A DNA stretch of 5,552 bases from the NCBI GenBank assembly GCA_003154135.1, contig PMCN01000115.1, positions 2,515 to 8,066 of the forward strand. The letters run 5' to 3'. The stretch is from Acidimicrobiaceae bacterium. Its GTDB lineage: Bacteria > Actinomycetota > Acidimicrobiia > Acidimicrobiales > Ilumatobacteraceae. Below, one piece after another: positions 1 to 5,490 of the stretch (position 1 is the first letter of the stretch; every line of letters starts with the position of its first letter). The notes beneath the pieces were generated by a model that saw nothing but the letters and a program-made list of their open reading frames with translations, was not told the DNA's origin and made no database searches. Position numbers and translations under genes: made by a program.

Positions 1-1285
1 CGGCGACCACGAGGTAGGGGTCGTCGGGGTCGTAGCGCACCGTCGCGGGCGGTGGCACCACCTCGCCGTCGACGATGTTGTCGGTGAGGTCGAGGAGGCC
101 GGCGATGAGCTGGCGATAGCACGCCACGCCCTCGGCGCGGAGCTCGTCGGCACCGGCCGGCGGACGCTTGAGCACGAAGCCGCCCTTGGCGCCGGTGGGC
201 ACGATGACCGCGTTCTTCACGATCTGCGCCTTCACCAACCCGAGGATCTCGGTGCGGAAATCTTCGCGACGGTCGCTCCATCGGATGCCGCCGCGGGCGA
301 TTCGTCCGTTGCGCAGGTGCAGGCCCTCGACCCGCGGCGAGCACACCCAGATCTCGAACATCGGACGTGGCAGCGGCAGGTCGGGCACCTTCGACGTGTC
401 GAACTTGACGGCGATGACGTCGCGGCGACCGCCGTCGGGGCCGGGGCGGAACGCGTTGGTGCGCACCGTGGCGTCGATGAGCGCGAGCAGCGCTCGCAAC
501 GTGCGGTCGTCGTCGAGGCTGGGCACGCCGTCGAGCGCCGCGACGATGGCTGCCCTCGTGTCGGCGCCACGCTCGACCGATGCCTCGCTGCCGGGATGGA
601 AGCGGTCGGTGAACAGCTGCACCAGCAGCGCGGCGATGCCGCCGTGGCGGCCGAGCGTGGTCTCGATGTACTGCTGGCTGAACGGGAAGCCGATCTGGCG
701 CAAGTAGCGCGAGTAGGCGCGCAGGATCTCGATCTGTCGTGCCGTGAGCCCGGCGAGCAGCACCAACCGGTTGAGTCCGTCGACCTCGACGGCGTTGGTG
801 AACTCGGCGATGAACGCGGCCTGCACTTCGTCGCGCGCCTCGGGCGTGAGCGCCACGTCGTCGGGCAACTGCACCCCCACGTCGTGCACCCACACGCCGT
901 TCGGTGCGAGCTCGAAGTGGAACGCGCGCTCGTCGAGGGCACGCATGCCGAGCTGATCGAGCAGCGGCAGCAGGTCGGCGATGGGAACCGCGGTGCCGCC
1001 ATGGTACACCCGGAAGCGCCACTCCTGCGGGCCGGCCTCGGCGAAGTGCATCATCGAGGTGGCCACTGCGTGGGGCTGCGGGTCGGCGGCCACACGGGCC
1101 ACGATGGGCAGATCGATCGACGCGCTGTTCGGCCAGTTGAGCTCGTCGTAGCCCGCCGGGATGATGGGCAGCAGCGAGTCGAGCAGTTCGCCGGCCGCGA
1201 TGTCGCCGATGTCGGCCGCGAGCGCAGCCCGCGTGGCGGCAGCCCAGTCGTCGGCCACTTCGCCGGGGGCGCCCTTGATGCTCAT
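1..1285 (-). CDS. gdh: NAD-dependent glutamate dehydrogenase, large bacterial type (Bac_GDH), N-terminal 428 codons, cut by window edge
   Basis: This gene encodes a large cytosolic NAD-glutamate dehydrogenase, which oxidises glutamate to 2-oxoglutarate and ammonium and usually serves glutamate catabolism. I translated the minus strand from ATG at 1285; the frame stays open to position 1, so the C-terminal part lies outside the window. Visible landmarks are an FHFELAPNGVWVHDVGVQ-type block near residues 122-140, YSRYLRQIGFPFSQQYIE at 191-208, an RGGIRWSDRREDFRTE block around W336, and the GAKGGFVLK substrate-binding signature with its lysine at residue 367. These are characteristic of the 1,500-1,650-residue L-GDH family (GdhB of Pseudomonas, the 180-kDa enzymes of Streptomyces and Mycobacterium). 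The start is supported by GGGAAGGA 9 nt upstream. Oddly, the GAKGG lysine lies several hundred residues later in full-length members, so about 350-400 residues carrying the first ACT-like domains are missing here. Family assignment is firm; the shortened start is inferred. It is divergent from the DUF2237 gene. Confidence 0.93.
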   Translation of the reverse strand, partial: MSIKGAPGEVADDWAAATRAALAADIGDIAAGELLDSLLPIIPAGYDELNWPNSASIDLPIVARVAADPQPHAVATSMMHFAEAGPQEWRFRVYHGGTAVPIADLLPLLDQLGMRALDERAFHFELAPNGVWVHDVGVQLPDDVALTPEARDEVQAAFIAEFTNAVEVDGLNRLVLLAGLTARQIEILRAYSRYLRQIGFPFSQQYIETTLGRHGGIAALLVQLFTDRFHPGSEASVERGADTRAAIVAALDGVPSLDDDRTLRALLALIDATVRTNAFRPGPDGGRRDVIAVKFDTSKVPDLPLPRPMFEIWVCSPRVEGLHLRNGRIARGGIRWSDRREDFRTEILGLVKAQIVKNAVIVPTGAKGGFVLKRPPAGADELRAEGVACYRQLIAGLLDLTDNIVDGEVVPPPATVRYDPDDPYLVVA

Positions 1286-1294
1286 GCTCGACGT

Positions 1295-1302
1295 TCCTTC
1301 CC
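1295..1302 (-). promoter_or_regulatory. Shine-Dalgarno site of the glutamate dehydrogenase gene
   Basis: On the minus strand GGGAAGGA ends 9 nt before the ATG at 1285. It contains AAGGA, a good match to the 16S rRNA anti-SD. This supports 1285 as a true start and argues against a longer protein reading back over the divergent gene. It is the only clear SD in the window; the plus-strand genes start without one. Confidence 0.7.
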
Positions 1303-1378
1303 GACCACGCTGTCGCGACGCACGTGACTGCCAGTGTGCCACAGGGCGCACCCTGGGTGGCCGCCGTGGTCCCGCGAG

Positions 1379-1384
1379 TAAGTT
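1379..1384 (+). promoter_or_regulatory. Putative -10 element (TAAGTT) of a leaderless transcript for the DUF2237 gene
   Basis: TAAGTT fits the actinobacterial TAnnnT -10 pattern and ends 6 nt before the ATG at 1391. This spacing would put transcription initiation at or within a base of the start codon. No Shine-Dalgarno is visible before the ATG, which fits a leaderless mRNA. No recognisable -35 hexamer is present. Support is by pattern only, strengthened by similar arrangements before the starts at 3476 and 4153. Confidence 0.5.
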
Positions 1385-1390
1385 CCGGTC

Positions 1391-1762
1391 ATGCAGCAGA
1401 TGAACGTGCTCGGCCAGGAACTGCAGCCCTGTTCCTTCGATCCCCTCACCGGTTACTACCGCACGGGCTGCTGCGAGAACCACGGCGACGACCCCGGCCT
1501 GCACGTGGTGTGCGTGGTGTGCACCGACGAGTTCCTCGAGTACTCGGCCGGCGTGGGCAACGACCTCAGCACACCGATGCCCCAGCACGGCTTCGCGGGG
1601 CTGCGAGCCGGCGACCAGTGGTGCCTGTGTGCCGCACGGTGGCAGGAGGCGTTCGAGGCCGGCTGCGCCCCACAGGTGCGACTCGCCAGCACGCACGTGT
1701 CGGCGCTGGAGTACAGCTCCCTCGCCGACCTTCGGGCCCACGCAGTGGACACCGCGGCATGA
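1391..1762 (+). CDS. DUF2237 family protein
   Basis: This 123-residue soluble protein has no signal peptide or membrane segment and belongs to the DUF2237 family, whose biochemical role is unknown to me. Family hallmarks are the NVLG...LQPCS opening (residues 5-15), TGYYRTGCC (20-28), TDEFLEYS (45-52), GNDLSTPMP (57-64) and GDQWCLCAARW (74-84). Length is normal for the family. It holds eight cysteines (14, 27, 28, 41, 44, 78, 80, 92), including a vicinal pair and a CVVC motif, which might bind metal or be redox-active; this is inference. ATG 1391 is chosen because it follows TAAGTT at leaderless spacing; a second in-frame ATG at 1400 would also keep the whole conserved region. Its TGA overlaps the ATG of the crotonase gene by 4 nt (ATGA), so the two are probably co-transcribed and translationally coupled. 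Confidence 0.9.
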   Translation: MQQMNVLGQELQPCSFDPLTGYYRTGCCENHGDDPGLHVVCVVCTDEFLEYSAGVGNDLSTPMPQHGFAGLRAGDQWCLCAARWQEAFEAGCAPQVRLASTHVSALEYSSLADLRAHAVDTAA

Positions 1763-2532
1763 GCGTCACGATCACCCGCGACGGCCCGGTGTGCGTGGTG
1801 TGCATCGACCGGCCCGAGGTGCGCAACGCGGTCGACGGCCCCACCGCCGCGCTGCTCGCCGACGCGTTCCGGGCATTCGACGACGATCCTGCGCTGCATG
1901 TCGCGGTGCTCACCGGCGCACACGGAACGTTCTGCGCCGGGGCCGACCTGAAGGCGATCAGCGACGGCCGCGGCAACCGCGTGGATCCCGACGTGGAGGT
2001 CGACGGGCCGATGGGTCCCACACGGCTGCAGCTGGGCAAGCCGGTCGTCGCCGCAGTCGAGGGCTTCGCCGTCGCAGGCGGGCTCGAGCTCGCGCTGTGG
2101 TGCGACCTCAGGGTGGCGGCCAGCGACGCGGTCTTCGGCGTCTACTGCCGCCGGTGGGGCGTGCCGCTCGTCGACGGTGGCACTGTGCGTCTGCCGCGAC
2201 TCATCGGGCACAGCCACGCGCTCGACCTCATCCTCACCGGCCGCGGGGTCAGCGGAGACGAGGCAGTCCGCATCGGACTCGTCAACCGCTCGGTCGAGCC
2301 GGGTAGGGCGCTCACCGCTGCGGTGGCTCTCGCCCACGAGATCGCAGCGCTCCCGCAGGGCTGCATGCGTCGCGACCGGCAGAGCAGCTACGAGCAGTGG
2401 GACCTTCCGCTGCGGCAGGCCCTCGCCAACGAGACGCGCCTCGGCCTCGACACCATCATGAGCGGCGAGACCCTCGACGGCGCCGCACGGTTCGCGGCCG
2501 GTGAGGGCCGCCACGGGCGACCGACGACGTGA
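1759..2532 (+). CDS. Crotonase/enoyl-CoA hydratase-isomerase superfamily protein
   Basis: This 257-residue protein is a cytosolic crotonase-fold enzyme expected to act on an acyl-CoA thioester. Oxyanion-hole motifs are clear: GTFCAGADLK at residues 56-65 and AVAGGLELALWCD at 104-116. The first catalytic glutamate (rat Glu144) is kept as E110. The second (rat Glu164) aligns with C130 in FGVYCRRWGVPLVDGG (126-141), so classical hydration is doubtful and the reaction could be isomerisation, hydrolysis or another crotonase chemistry. The CRRWGVPLxDGGTVRLPRLIG version is, as I recall, a recurrent subgroup in actinobacteria rather than a decayed copy. Length is typical. The start is the ATG overlapping the previous stop (ATGA); the frame is open upstream to 1324 but that part lies antisense-free over the DUF2237 gene and has no family similarity. 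Its stop overlaps the next start as GTGA. Confidence 0.93.
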   Translation: MSVTITRDGPVCVVCIDRPEVRNAVDGPTAALLADAFRAFDDDPALHVAVLTGAHGTFCAGADLKAISDGRGNRVDPDVEVDGPMGPTRLQLGKPVVAAVEGFAVAGGLELALWCDLRVAASDAVFGVYCRRWGVPLVDGGTVRLPRLIGHSHALDLILTGRGVSGDEAVRIGLVNRSVEPGRALTAAVALAHEIAALPQGCMRRDRQSSYEQWDLPLRQALANETRLGLDTIMSGETLDGAARFAAGEGRHGRPTT

Positions 2533-3461
2533 GCGAGGTCCCGCTCGTCCACCTCGATCGCTGGCTCGACGGCAGCGATCGCGCCGGCGTCGCGCAGGCC
2601 GTCGACCGTGCGCTGTCCACCGTCGGCTTCTTCCTCGTCGTCGGTCACGGCGTGCCGATGCCGCTCGTCGCACGCACCCGCGCGATGTTCGCCACGTTCT
2701 TCGCCCAGCCCTGGTCCGACAAGGCCGGCGTGCGCATGCCCACGCTCGGCATGGCGGGTTGGGCGCCGATGGGCATGGAGGCGAACGGCTACTCGTTCGG
2801 CCACGAGACGCCGCCCGACATGAAGGAGAGCTATCGGCTGGGCGCGCATGCCCTGCCCGGGCGCAAGCCGCTGCGCGGCGACAACATCTGGCCGCACATC
2901 GACGGCTTCCGCGACACGGTCACCGAGTACATGGCGGCCGTCGACCGGCTGCACATGGAGCTGCTGCGCGTGTGCGCCGTCGCGGTCGGGCTCGACGACG
3001 ACGAGTTCTTCGCCCGCCGCGCCACGCGCAACGACAACACGCTCAACGTCAACTGGTACCCGCCTCTCGCCGCCGTGGGCGAGCCGCTCGCGGGCCAGTA
3101 CCGCATCGGCCCGCACACCGACTTCGGGTCCATCACGGTGCTGCACCGCGAGCCCGGTTCGTCGGCCCTCCAGGTGCAGCTCGCCGATGGTCGCTGGGTG
3201 GAGGCGCCCGTGGTCGACGACGCGTTCACCGTCAACGCCGGCGACATGTTGGCCCACTGGTCGGGCGCACGATGGCGATCGGCCATCCACCGCGTGCTGC
3301 CCCCTGGCGTCGACGACAAGTCGCTGCTGTCGCTGGTCTACTTCTGCGAACCCGATCCCGACACCCTGGTGGTGCCGCTCCGCGGCGATGCGCCACCGGT
3401 GCTGGCGGGCGACTACCTGCGGGCGAAGATCGACGCGATCACCATGCCGGTCGATCGCTGA
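2529..3461 (+). CDS. Isopenicillin N synthase-like 2-oxoglutarate/Fe(II)-dependent oxygenase
   Basis: This 310-residue protein belongs to the non-haem Fe(II) oxygenase group that includes isopenicillin N synthase and 2-oxoglutarate dioxygenases. The N-terminal DIOX_N part includes GFFLVVGHGVP (residues 33-43) and the MKESYRLG segment (98-105). The jelly-roll core supplies the iron triad: H196 and D198 in GPHTDFGSITVL and H254 in SAIHRV. The usual RxS motif that holds the 2-oxoglutarate carboxylate reads LLS (266-268), so the expected arginine is a leucine; K264 lies nearby. Substrate is unknown. A GTG start at 2529 overlaps the crotonase stop by 4 nt (GTGA) with no SD, indicating translational coupling. 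The upstream pairing with a crotonase suggests work on the same small-molecule or acyl-CoA route, but this is inference. Length and motif spacing are normal for the family. Confidence 0.92.
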   Translation: MSEVPLVHLDRWLDGSDRAGVAQAVDRALSTVGFFLVVGHGVPMPLVARTRAMFATFFAQPWSDKAGVRMPTLGMAGWAPMGMEANGYSFGHETPPDMKESYRLGAHALPGRKPLRGDNIWPHIDGFRDTVTEYMAAVDRLHMELLRVCAVAVGLDDDEFFARRATRNDNTLNVNWYPPLAAVGEPLAGQYRIGPHTDFGSITVLHREPGSSALQVQLADGRWVEAPVVDDAFTVNAGDMLAHWSGARWRSAIHRVLPPGVDDKSLLSLVYFCEPDPDTLVVPLRGDAPPVLAGDYLRAKIDAITMPVDR

Positions 3462-3462
3462 G

Positions 3463-3468
3463 TACCCT
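3463..3468 (+). promoter_or_regulatory. Putative -10 element (TACCCT) of a leaderless transcript for the hemolysin III-type gene
   Basis: TACCCT lies two bases after the oxygenase stop and is followed by exactly 7 nt before GTG 3476. It fits TAnnnT at leaderless spacing, and no Shine-Dalgarno is present. The same hexamer with the same 7-nt spacer precedes the VOC gene. No -35 match is evident. It would give the membrane-protein gene its own promoter inside the gene run. Confidence 0.45.
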
Positions 3469-3475
3469 TTCCCGG

Positions 3476-4138
3476 GTGCACGAGGTCGCGACCGCCGTTC
3501 CCCCGAAGCCACTGCTGCGCGGTTGGACCCACGCCGTCTCCTTTCCCGTGATGGTGCTGTTGGGGGCGGCGATGATCCTGTTCGCCAACACCACGTTCCC
3601 GCACCAGTTGCTCCTCGGCGTGTACGTCGTGGGCACGGCCACCATGTTCTGCGTGTCGGCCCTGTACCACCGCGGACGATGGACACCCGCGGTTCGGCTG
3701 CGGATGCAGAAGCTCGACCGCTCGGCCATCTTCCTGGCCATCGCCGGCGGCTACACACCCATCGCCGTCGTCTGCCTCGACGGCTGGGAGCGCGTCGTCG
3801 TCCTGTCGGTGGCGTGGCTCGGAGCAGCGATCGGCATCGCGTTGCACTGGATCCCCGCCGTGCCACGGGCGCTTCGCGGCGCGAGCTACATCGTGGTCAG
3901 CTGGATCGCGGTGTTCACCTTCCCGCAGCTCGCCCACGGGCTCGGCACCACCGGTTTCGTGCTCGTGCTCGCGGGCGGCGTCTGCTACACGTTGGGCGCC
4001 CTCGCACTGGCCACCAAGTGGCCCGACCCGTGGCCGCGCGTGTTCGGCTTCCACGAGGTGTTCCACGCCCTCACCGTCGTCGCGTCGGCGCTGCAGTTCG
4101 CGGCCATCGCTTCGGCCGTGGTGCCCCGGCTCTCCTGA
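3476..4138 (+). CDS. Hemolysin III / PAQR-family integral membrane protein
   Basis: This 220-residue protein has about seven predicted membrane helices (near residues 18-37, 44-63, 82-101, 105-126, 137-154, 158-179, 193-216) and matches the HlyIII family, related to eukaryotic PAQR receptors. Family residues are present: S61 and H65 in SALYHR, D81 in KLDRSAIF, the GGYTP turn (91-95), and the HxxxH pair H193/H197 in FHEVFHAL. In PAQR structures the histidines bind a zinc ion in a site resembling that of ceramidases. Bacterial members have been linked to cytolysis in Bacillus cereus and to membrane energetics or lipid homeostasis; the role here is not known. GTG 3476 is chosen because it directly precedes KPLLRGWTHAV, where the family normally begins, and sits 7 nt after TACCCT. 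There is no SD. The gene lies 14 nt after the oxygenase stop. Confidence 0.91.
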   Translation: MHEVATAVPPKPLLRGWTHAVSFPVMVLLGAAMILFANTTFPHQLLLGVYVVGTATMFCVSALYHRGRWTPAVRLRMQKLDRSAIFLAIAGGYTPIAVVCLDGWERVVVLSVAWLGAAIGIALHWIPAVPRALRGASYIVVSWIAVFTFPQLAHGLGTTGFVLVLAGGVCYTLGALALATKWPDPWPRVFGFHEVFHALTVVASALQFAAIASAVVPRLS

Positions 4139-4139
4139 C

Positions 4140-4145
4140 TACCCT
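4140..4145 (+). promoter_or_regulatory. Putative -10 element (TACCCT) of a leaderless transcript for the VOC gene
   Basis: TACCCT starts one base after the TGA of the membrane-protein gene and is followed by exactly 7 nt before ATG 4153. It matches the element before 3476 in sequence and spacing. No SD is seen in the 14-nt gap, so the mRNA may begin at the ATG. No -35 is recognised. Confidence 0.45.
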
Positions 4146-4152
4146 CGGCACG

Positions 4153-4533
4153 ATGAGAATCGGACTGGCCACCGTCGGCGTGCGCGACTACGACGAAGCG
4201 ATCGACTTCTTCGTGCGCAAGGTGGGCTTCACCCTGGTGAGCGACGACGCGCAGACACCCACCAAACGATGGGTCGTGGTGGCCCCGCCCGGTGGTGGCA
4301 CGGGGCTGCTGCTCGCCAAGGCCGACGGCGACACCCAGACCTCGGCGGTGGGCAACCAGACCGGCGGACGGGTGGCGTTCTTCCTCTCCACCGACGACTT
4401 CCACGCACAGTACGAGCACATGGTCGAGCACGGCGTCGAGTTCCTCGAGGCCCCGCGGCACGAACCGTACGGCTGGGTGTGCGTGTGGCGCGACCTCTAC
4501 GGCACCACCTGGGACCTTCTCGGCCCAGGTTGA
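4153..4533 (+). CDS. VOC superfamily (glyoxalase/bleomycin-resistance fold) protein
   Basis: This 126-residue soluble protein has two beta-alpha-beta-beta-beta modules typical of single-unit VOC proteins. The first runs from GLATVGVRDYDEAIDFF (residues 4-20) through VGFTLVSDD to GLLLAKADG (51-59); the second from GRVAFFLSTDDFHAQYEHM (72-90) through the GVEFLEAPRHEPYG stretch to the terminal DLYGTTWDLLG (114-124). Length is normal. The usual metal-ligand positions appear mostly non-ligand: no His in the first strand, K56 near the expected Glu, no His at the start of the second module, and only D121 near the final Glu position. A metal-independent binding or resistance-type role is therefore as likely as an enzyme; the substrate cannot be told. 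The start ATG 4153 follows TACCCT at leaderless spacing; the frame is open far upstream but only as a shadow of the preceding genes. It is the last gene of the rightward run. Confidence 0.88.
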   Translation: MRIGLATVGVRDYDEAIDFFVRKVGFTLVSDDAQTPTKRWVVVAPPGGGTGLLLAKADGDTQTSAVGNQTGGRVAFFLSTDDFHAQYEHMVEHGVEFLEAPRHEPYGWVCVWRDLYGTTWDLLGPG

Positions 4534-4552
4534 CCGACGGTCAGACCGTCGG
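4534..4552. terminator. Perfect hairpin at a convergent gene end, possible bidirectional terminator
   Basis: CCGACGGT (4534-4541) pairs perfectly with ACCGTCGG (4545-4552) around a 3-nt loop CAG. It begins right after the VOC stop and covers the last codons and stop of the convergent transporter gene. The stem is GC-rich, but neither strand has a T-tract after it, so it would be an atypical (U-less) terminator or an mRNA 3'-end stabiliser. Placement between convergent stops is the main support. Confidence 0.5.
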
Positions 4553-5485
4553 CGCGGAGGCGAACGGGTCGTCGGCCGCCCGGCGCGCTCGCGCCTCGTG
4601 CAGGTTCACCCACTGCGCGATGAGCACCCCGCTGATGACCACGCCCGCTCCGAGCGCCTTCACGCCGCTCACCGTCTCGCCCAGCAGCAGCACCGACCAC
4701 AGGATGGCCAGCGCCACCTCGAGCGTCATGATCATCGCCAGCACACCGGGCGCGATGTGGCGCATGGCGCGAAAGAAGCAGATGTTGGAGATGACGCCCG
4801 TGATCAGCGCGAACAGCAGCACCTCCACCACCCTGCCGCCGCCGTGCGGCGCGGTGAGGCCACCGATGGCCACGAGCGGGATCATCGCCAACGTGGCGCC
4901 GAGCAACGTCCACGAGGCGTTCACCACACCGTCGAGCCCGGGCAGCAGATGGCTGCTCGCGATCATGAAGCCGGCCATCAACACCGCCTGCAGGAACGCG
5001 AGCGCGACCCCGAGACCGCTCACCGAACCCACGCCCCCGAACAGTTCGGGCACGGTGAGCACGACGCCCGCCATCACCACCGCCAGTGCCACCCACATGC
5101 CGCGCGTGACGCGATGCCCGATCAGCGACGAGGCCACCACCACGAGCACCGGGTAGAGGTAGACGAGCACGATGTACACGCTGGCATCGAGGTGCTTCAG
5201 CGAGTAGAAGCCGGTGATCACCATGTAGCCGTACATCGCACCGACCGCGAGAGCCTTGGCGCGCGGCACGTCCATCGGGTCAGGCCCGCCGGCGCGGTGC
5301 CACACGCCGACGATCGCCCACAGCACCAGCGCCGCGACCGAGAAGCGCCAGAAGAGCAGCGACGGGGCCCCGAGCACCTTCAGAAGGTCCTTGCCGAAGA
5401 TGGCCGACGACGAGTAGGCGAACGCAGTGGCCACCGACCACAGCACGCCGCGCGTCTCGACGGCCATGCCCTCGCCCACGGCCAC
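4541..5485 (-). CDS. EamA/DMT-superfamily transporter (RhaT/YdcZ-like drug/metabolite permease)
   Basis: This 314-residue membrane protein has ten predicted helices (near residues 14-30, 41-62, 78-95, 101-122, 129-146, 156-178, 188-209, 219-240, 245-268, 274-292), arranged as two EamA repeats. The first repeat ends with the ASVYIVLVYLYPVLVVVAS signature (101-119) and the second with LEVALAILWSVLLLGE (255-270), the usual Glu-Pro/Glu-like helix pair. The C-terminal tail is short, charged and presumably cytoplasmic. Such proteins export or import amino acids, nucleosides or other metabolites; the substrate cannot be predicted. GTG 5485 lies 5 nt after the acyl-CoA dehydrogenase stop; GTG 5479 and ATG 5467 (before ETRGVLW) are alternatives that keep all helices, and none has a well-spaced SD. 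Close spacing implies co-transcription with the dehydrogenase. It converges with the VOC gene, with stops only 7 nt apart. Confidence 0.9.
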   Translation of the reverse strand: MAVGEGMAVETRGVLWSVATAFAYSSSAIFGKDLLKVLGAPSLLFWRFSVAALVLWAIVGVWHRAGGPDPMDVPRAKALAVGAMYGYMVITGFYSLKHLDASVYIVLVYLYPVLVVVASSLIGHRVTRGMWVALAVVMAGVVLTVPELFGGVGSVSGLGVALAFLQAVLMAGFMIASSHLLPGLDGVVNASWTLLGATLAMIPLVAIGGLTAPHGGGRVVEVLLFALITGVISNICFFRAMRHIAPGVLAMIMTLEVALAILWSVLLLGETVSGVKALGAGVVISGVLIAQWVNLHEARARRAADDPFASAPTV

Positions 5486-5490
5486 CGCGC

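Larger units (their letters stand above)
1286..1390. promoter_or_regulatory. Divergent intergenic region between glutamate dehydrogenase and the DUF2237 gene run
   Basis: This 105-bp stretch separates two head-to-head genes and must hold the promoter for the leftward gene and probably that for the rightward run. It contains small palindromes: GTCGCGAC at 1312-1319, CACGTG at 1321-1326, and an inverted repeat CAGGG-CGCA-CCCTG at 1342-1355. These might be operator sites, but short palindromes arise often in GC-rich DNA. I could not find a convincing -10/-35 pair for the leftward gene. In-frame upstream codons of the dehydrogenase are open here but include a rare TTA and do not look like the dehydrogenase family. 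Confidence 0.5.

Noticed and set aside
232..1327. Open frames on both strands across the glutamate dehydrogenase (minus 232-1002; plus 168-707 and 317-1327).
   Set aside because: Their translations are Arg/Ser/Ala-rich or His/Arg/Val-rich low-complexity shadows of GC-rich codons. The minus frame starting at 1285 carries the unmistakable dehydrogenase motifs.
1324..1758. N-terminal extension of the crotonase frame back to 1324.
   Set aside because: Those 145 codons overlap the DUF2237 gene in another frame and lack family similarity; the overlap ATG at 1759 begins the crotonase domain.
2501..3475. Extension of the hemolysin III frame back to 2501, which would give a 545-residue fusion.
   Set aside because: The extra part is an Arg-rich shadow of the oxygenase gene; GTG 3476 starts right at the conserved N-terminus.
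1456..3866. Long minus-strand open frames (1456-2673 and 2388-3866) opposite the crotonase and oxygenase genes.
   Set aside because: They span several plus-strand genes, read Arg/Ala/Gly-rich sequence without any domain, and are explained by codon bias at third positions.
3476..4138. Hemolysin annotation taken as a toxin or virulence system.
   Set aside because: The HlyIII name is historical. PAQR-type proteins are widespread in harmless bacteria and nothing nearby indicates a toxin locus.
2848..4152. Extension of the VOC frame back to 2848.
   Set aside because: The extra sequence shadows the oxygenase and membrane-protein genes; the domain starts at ATG 4153.
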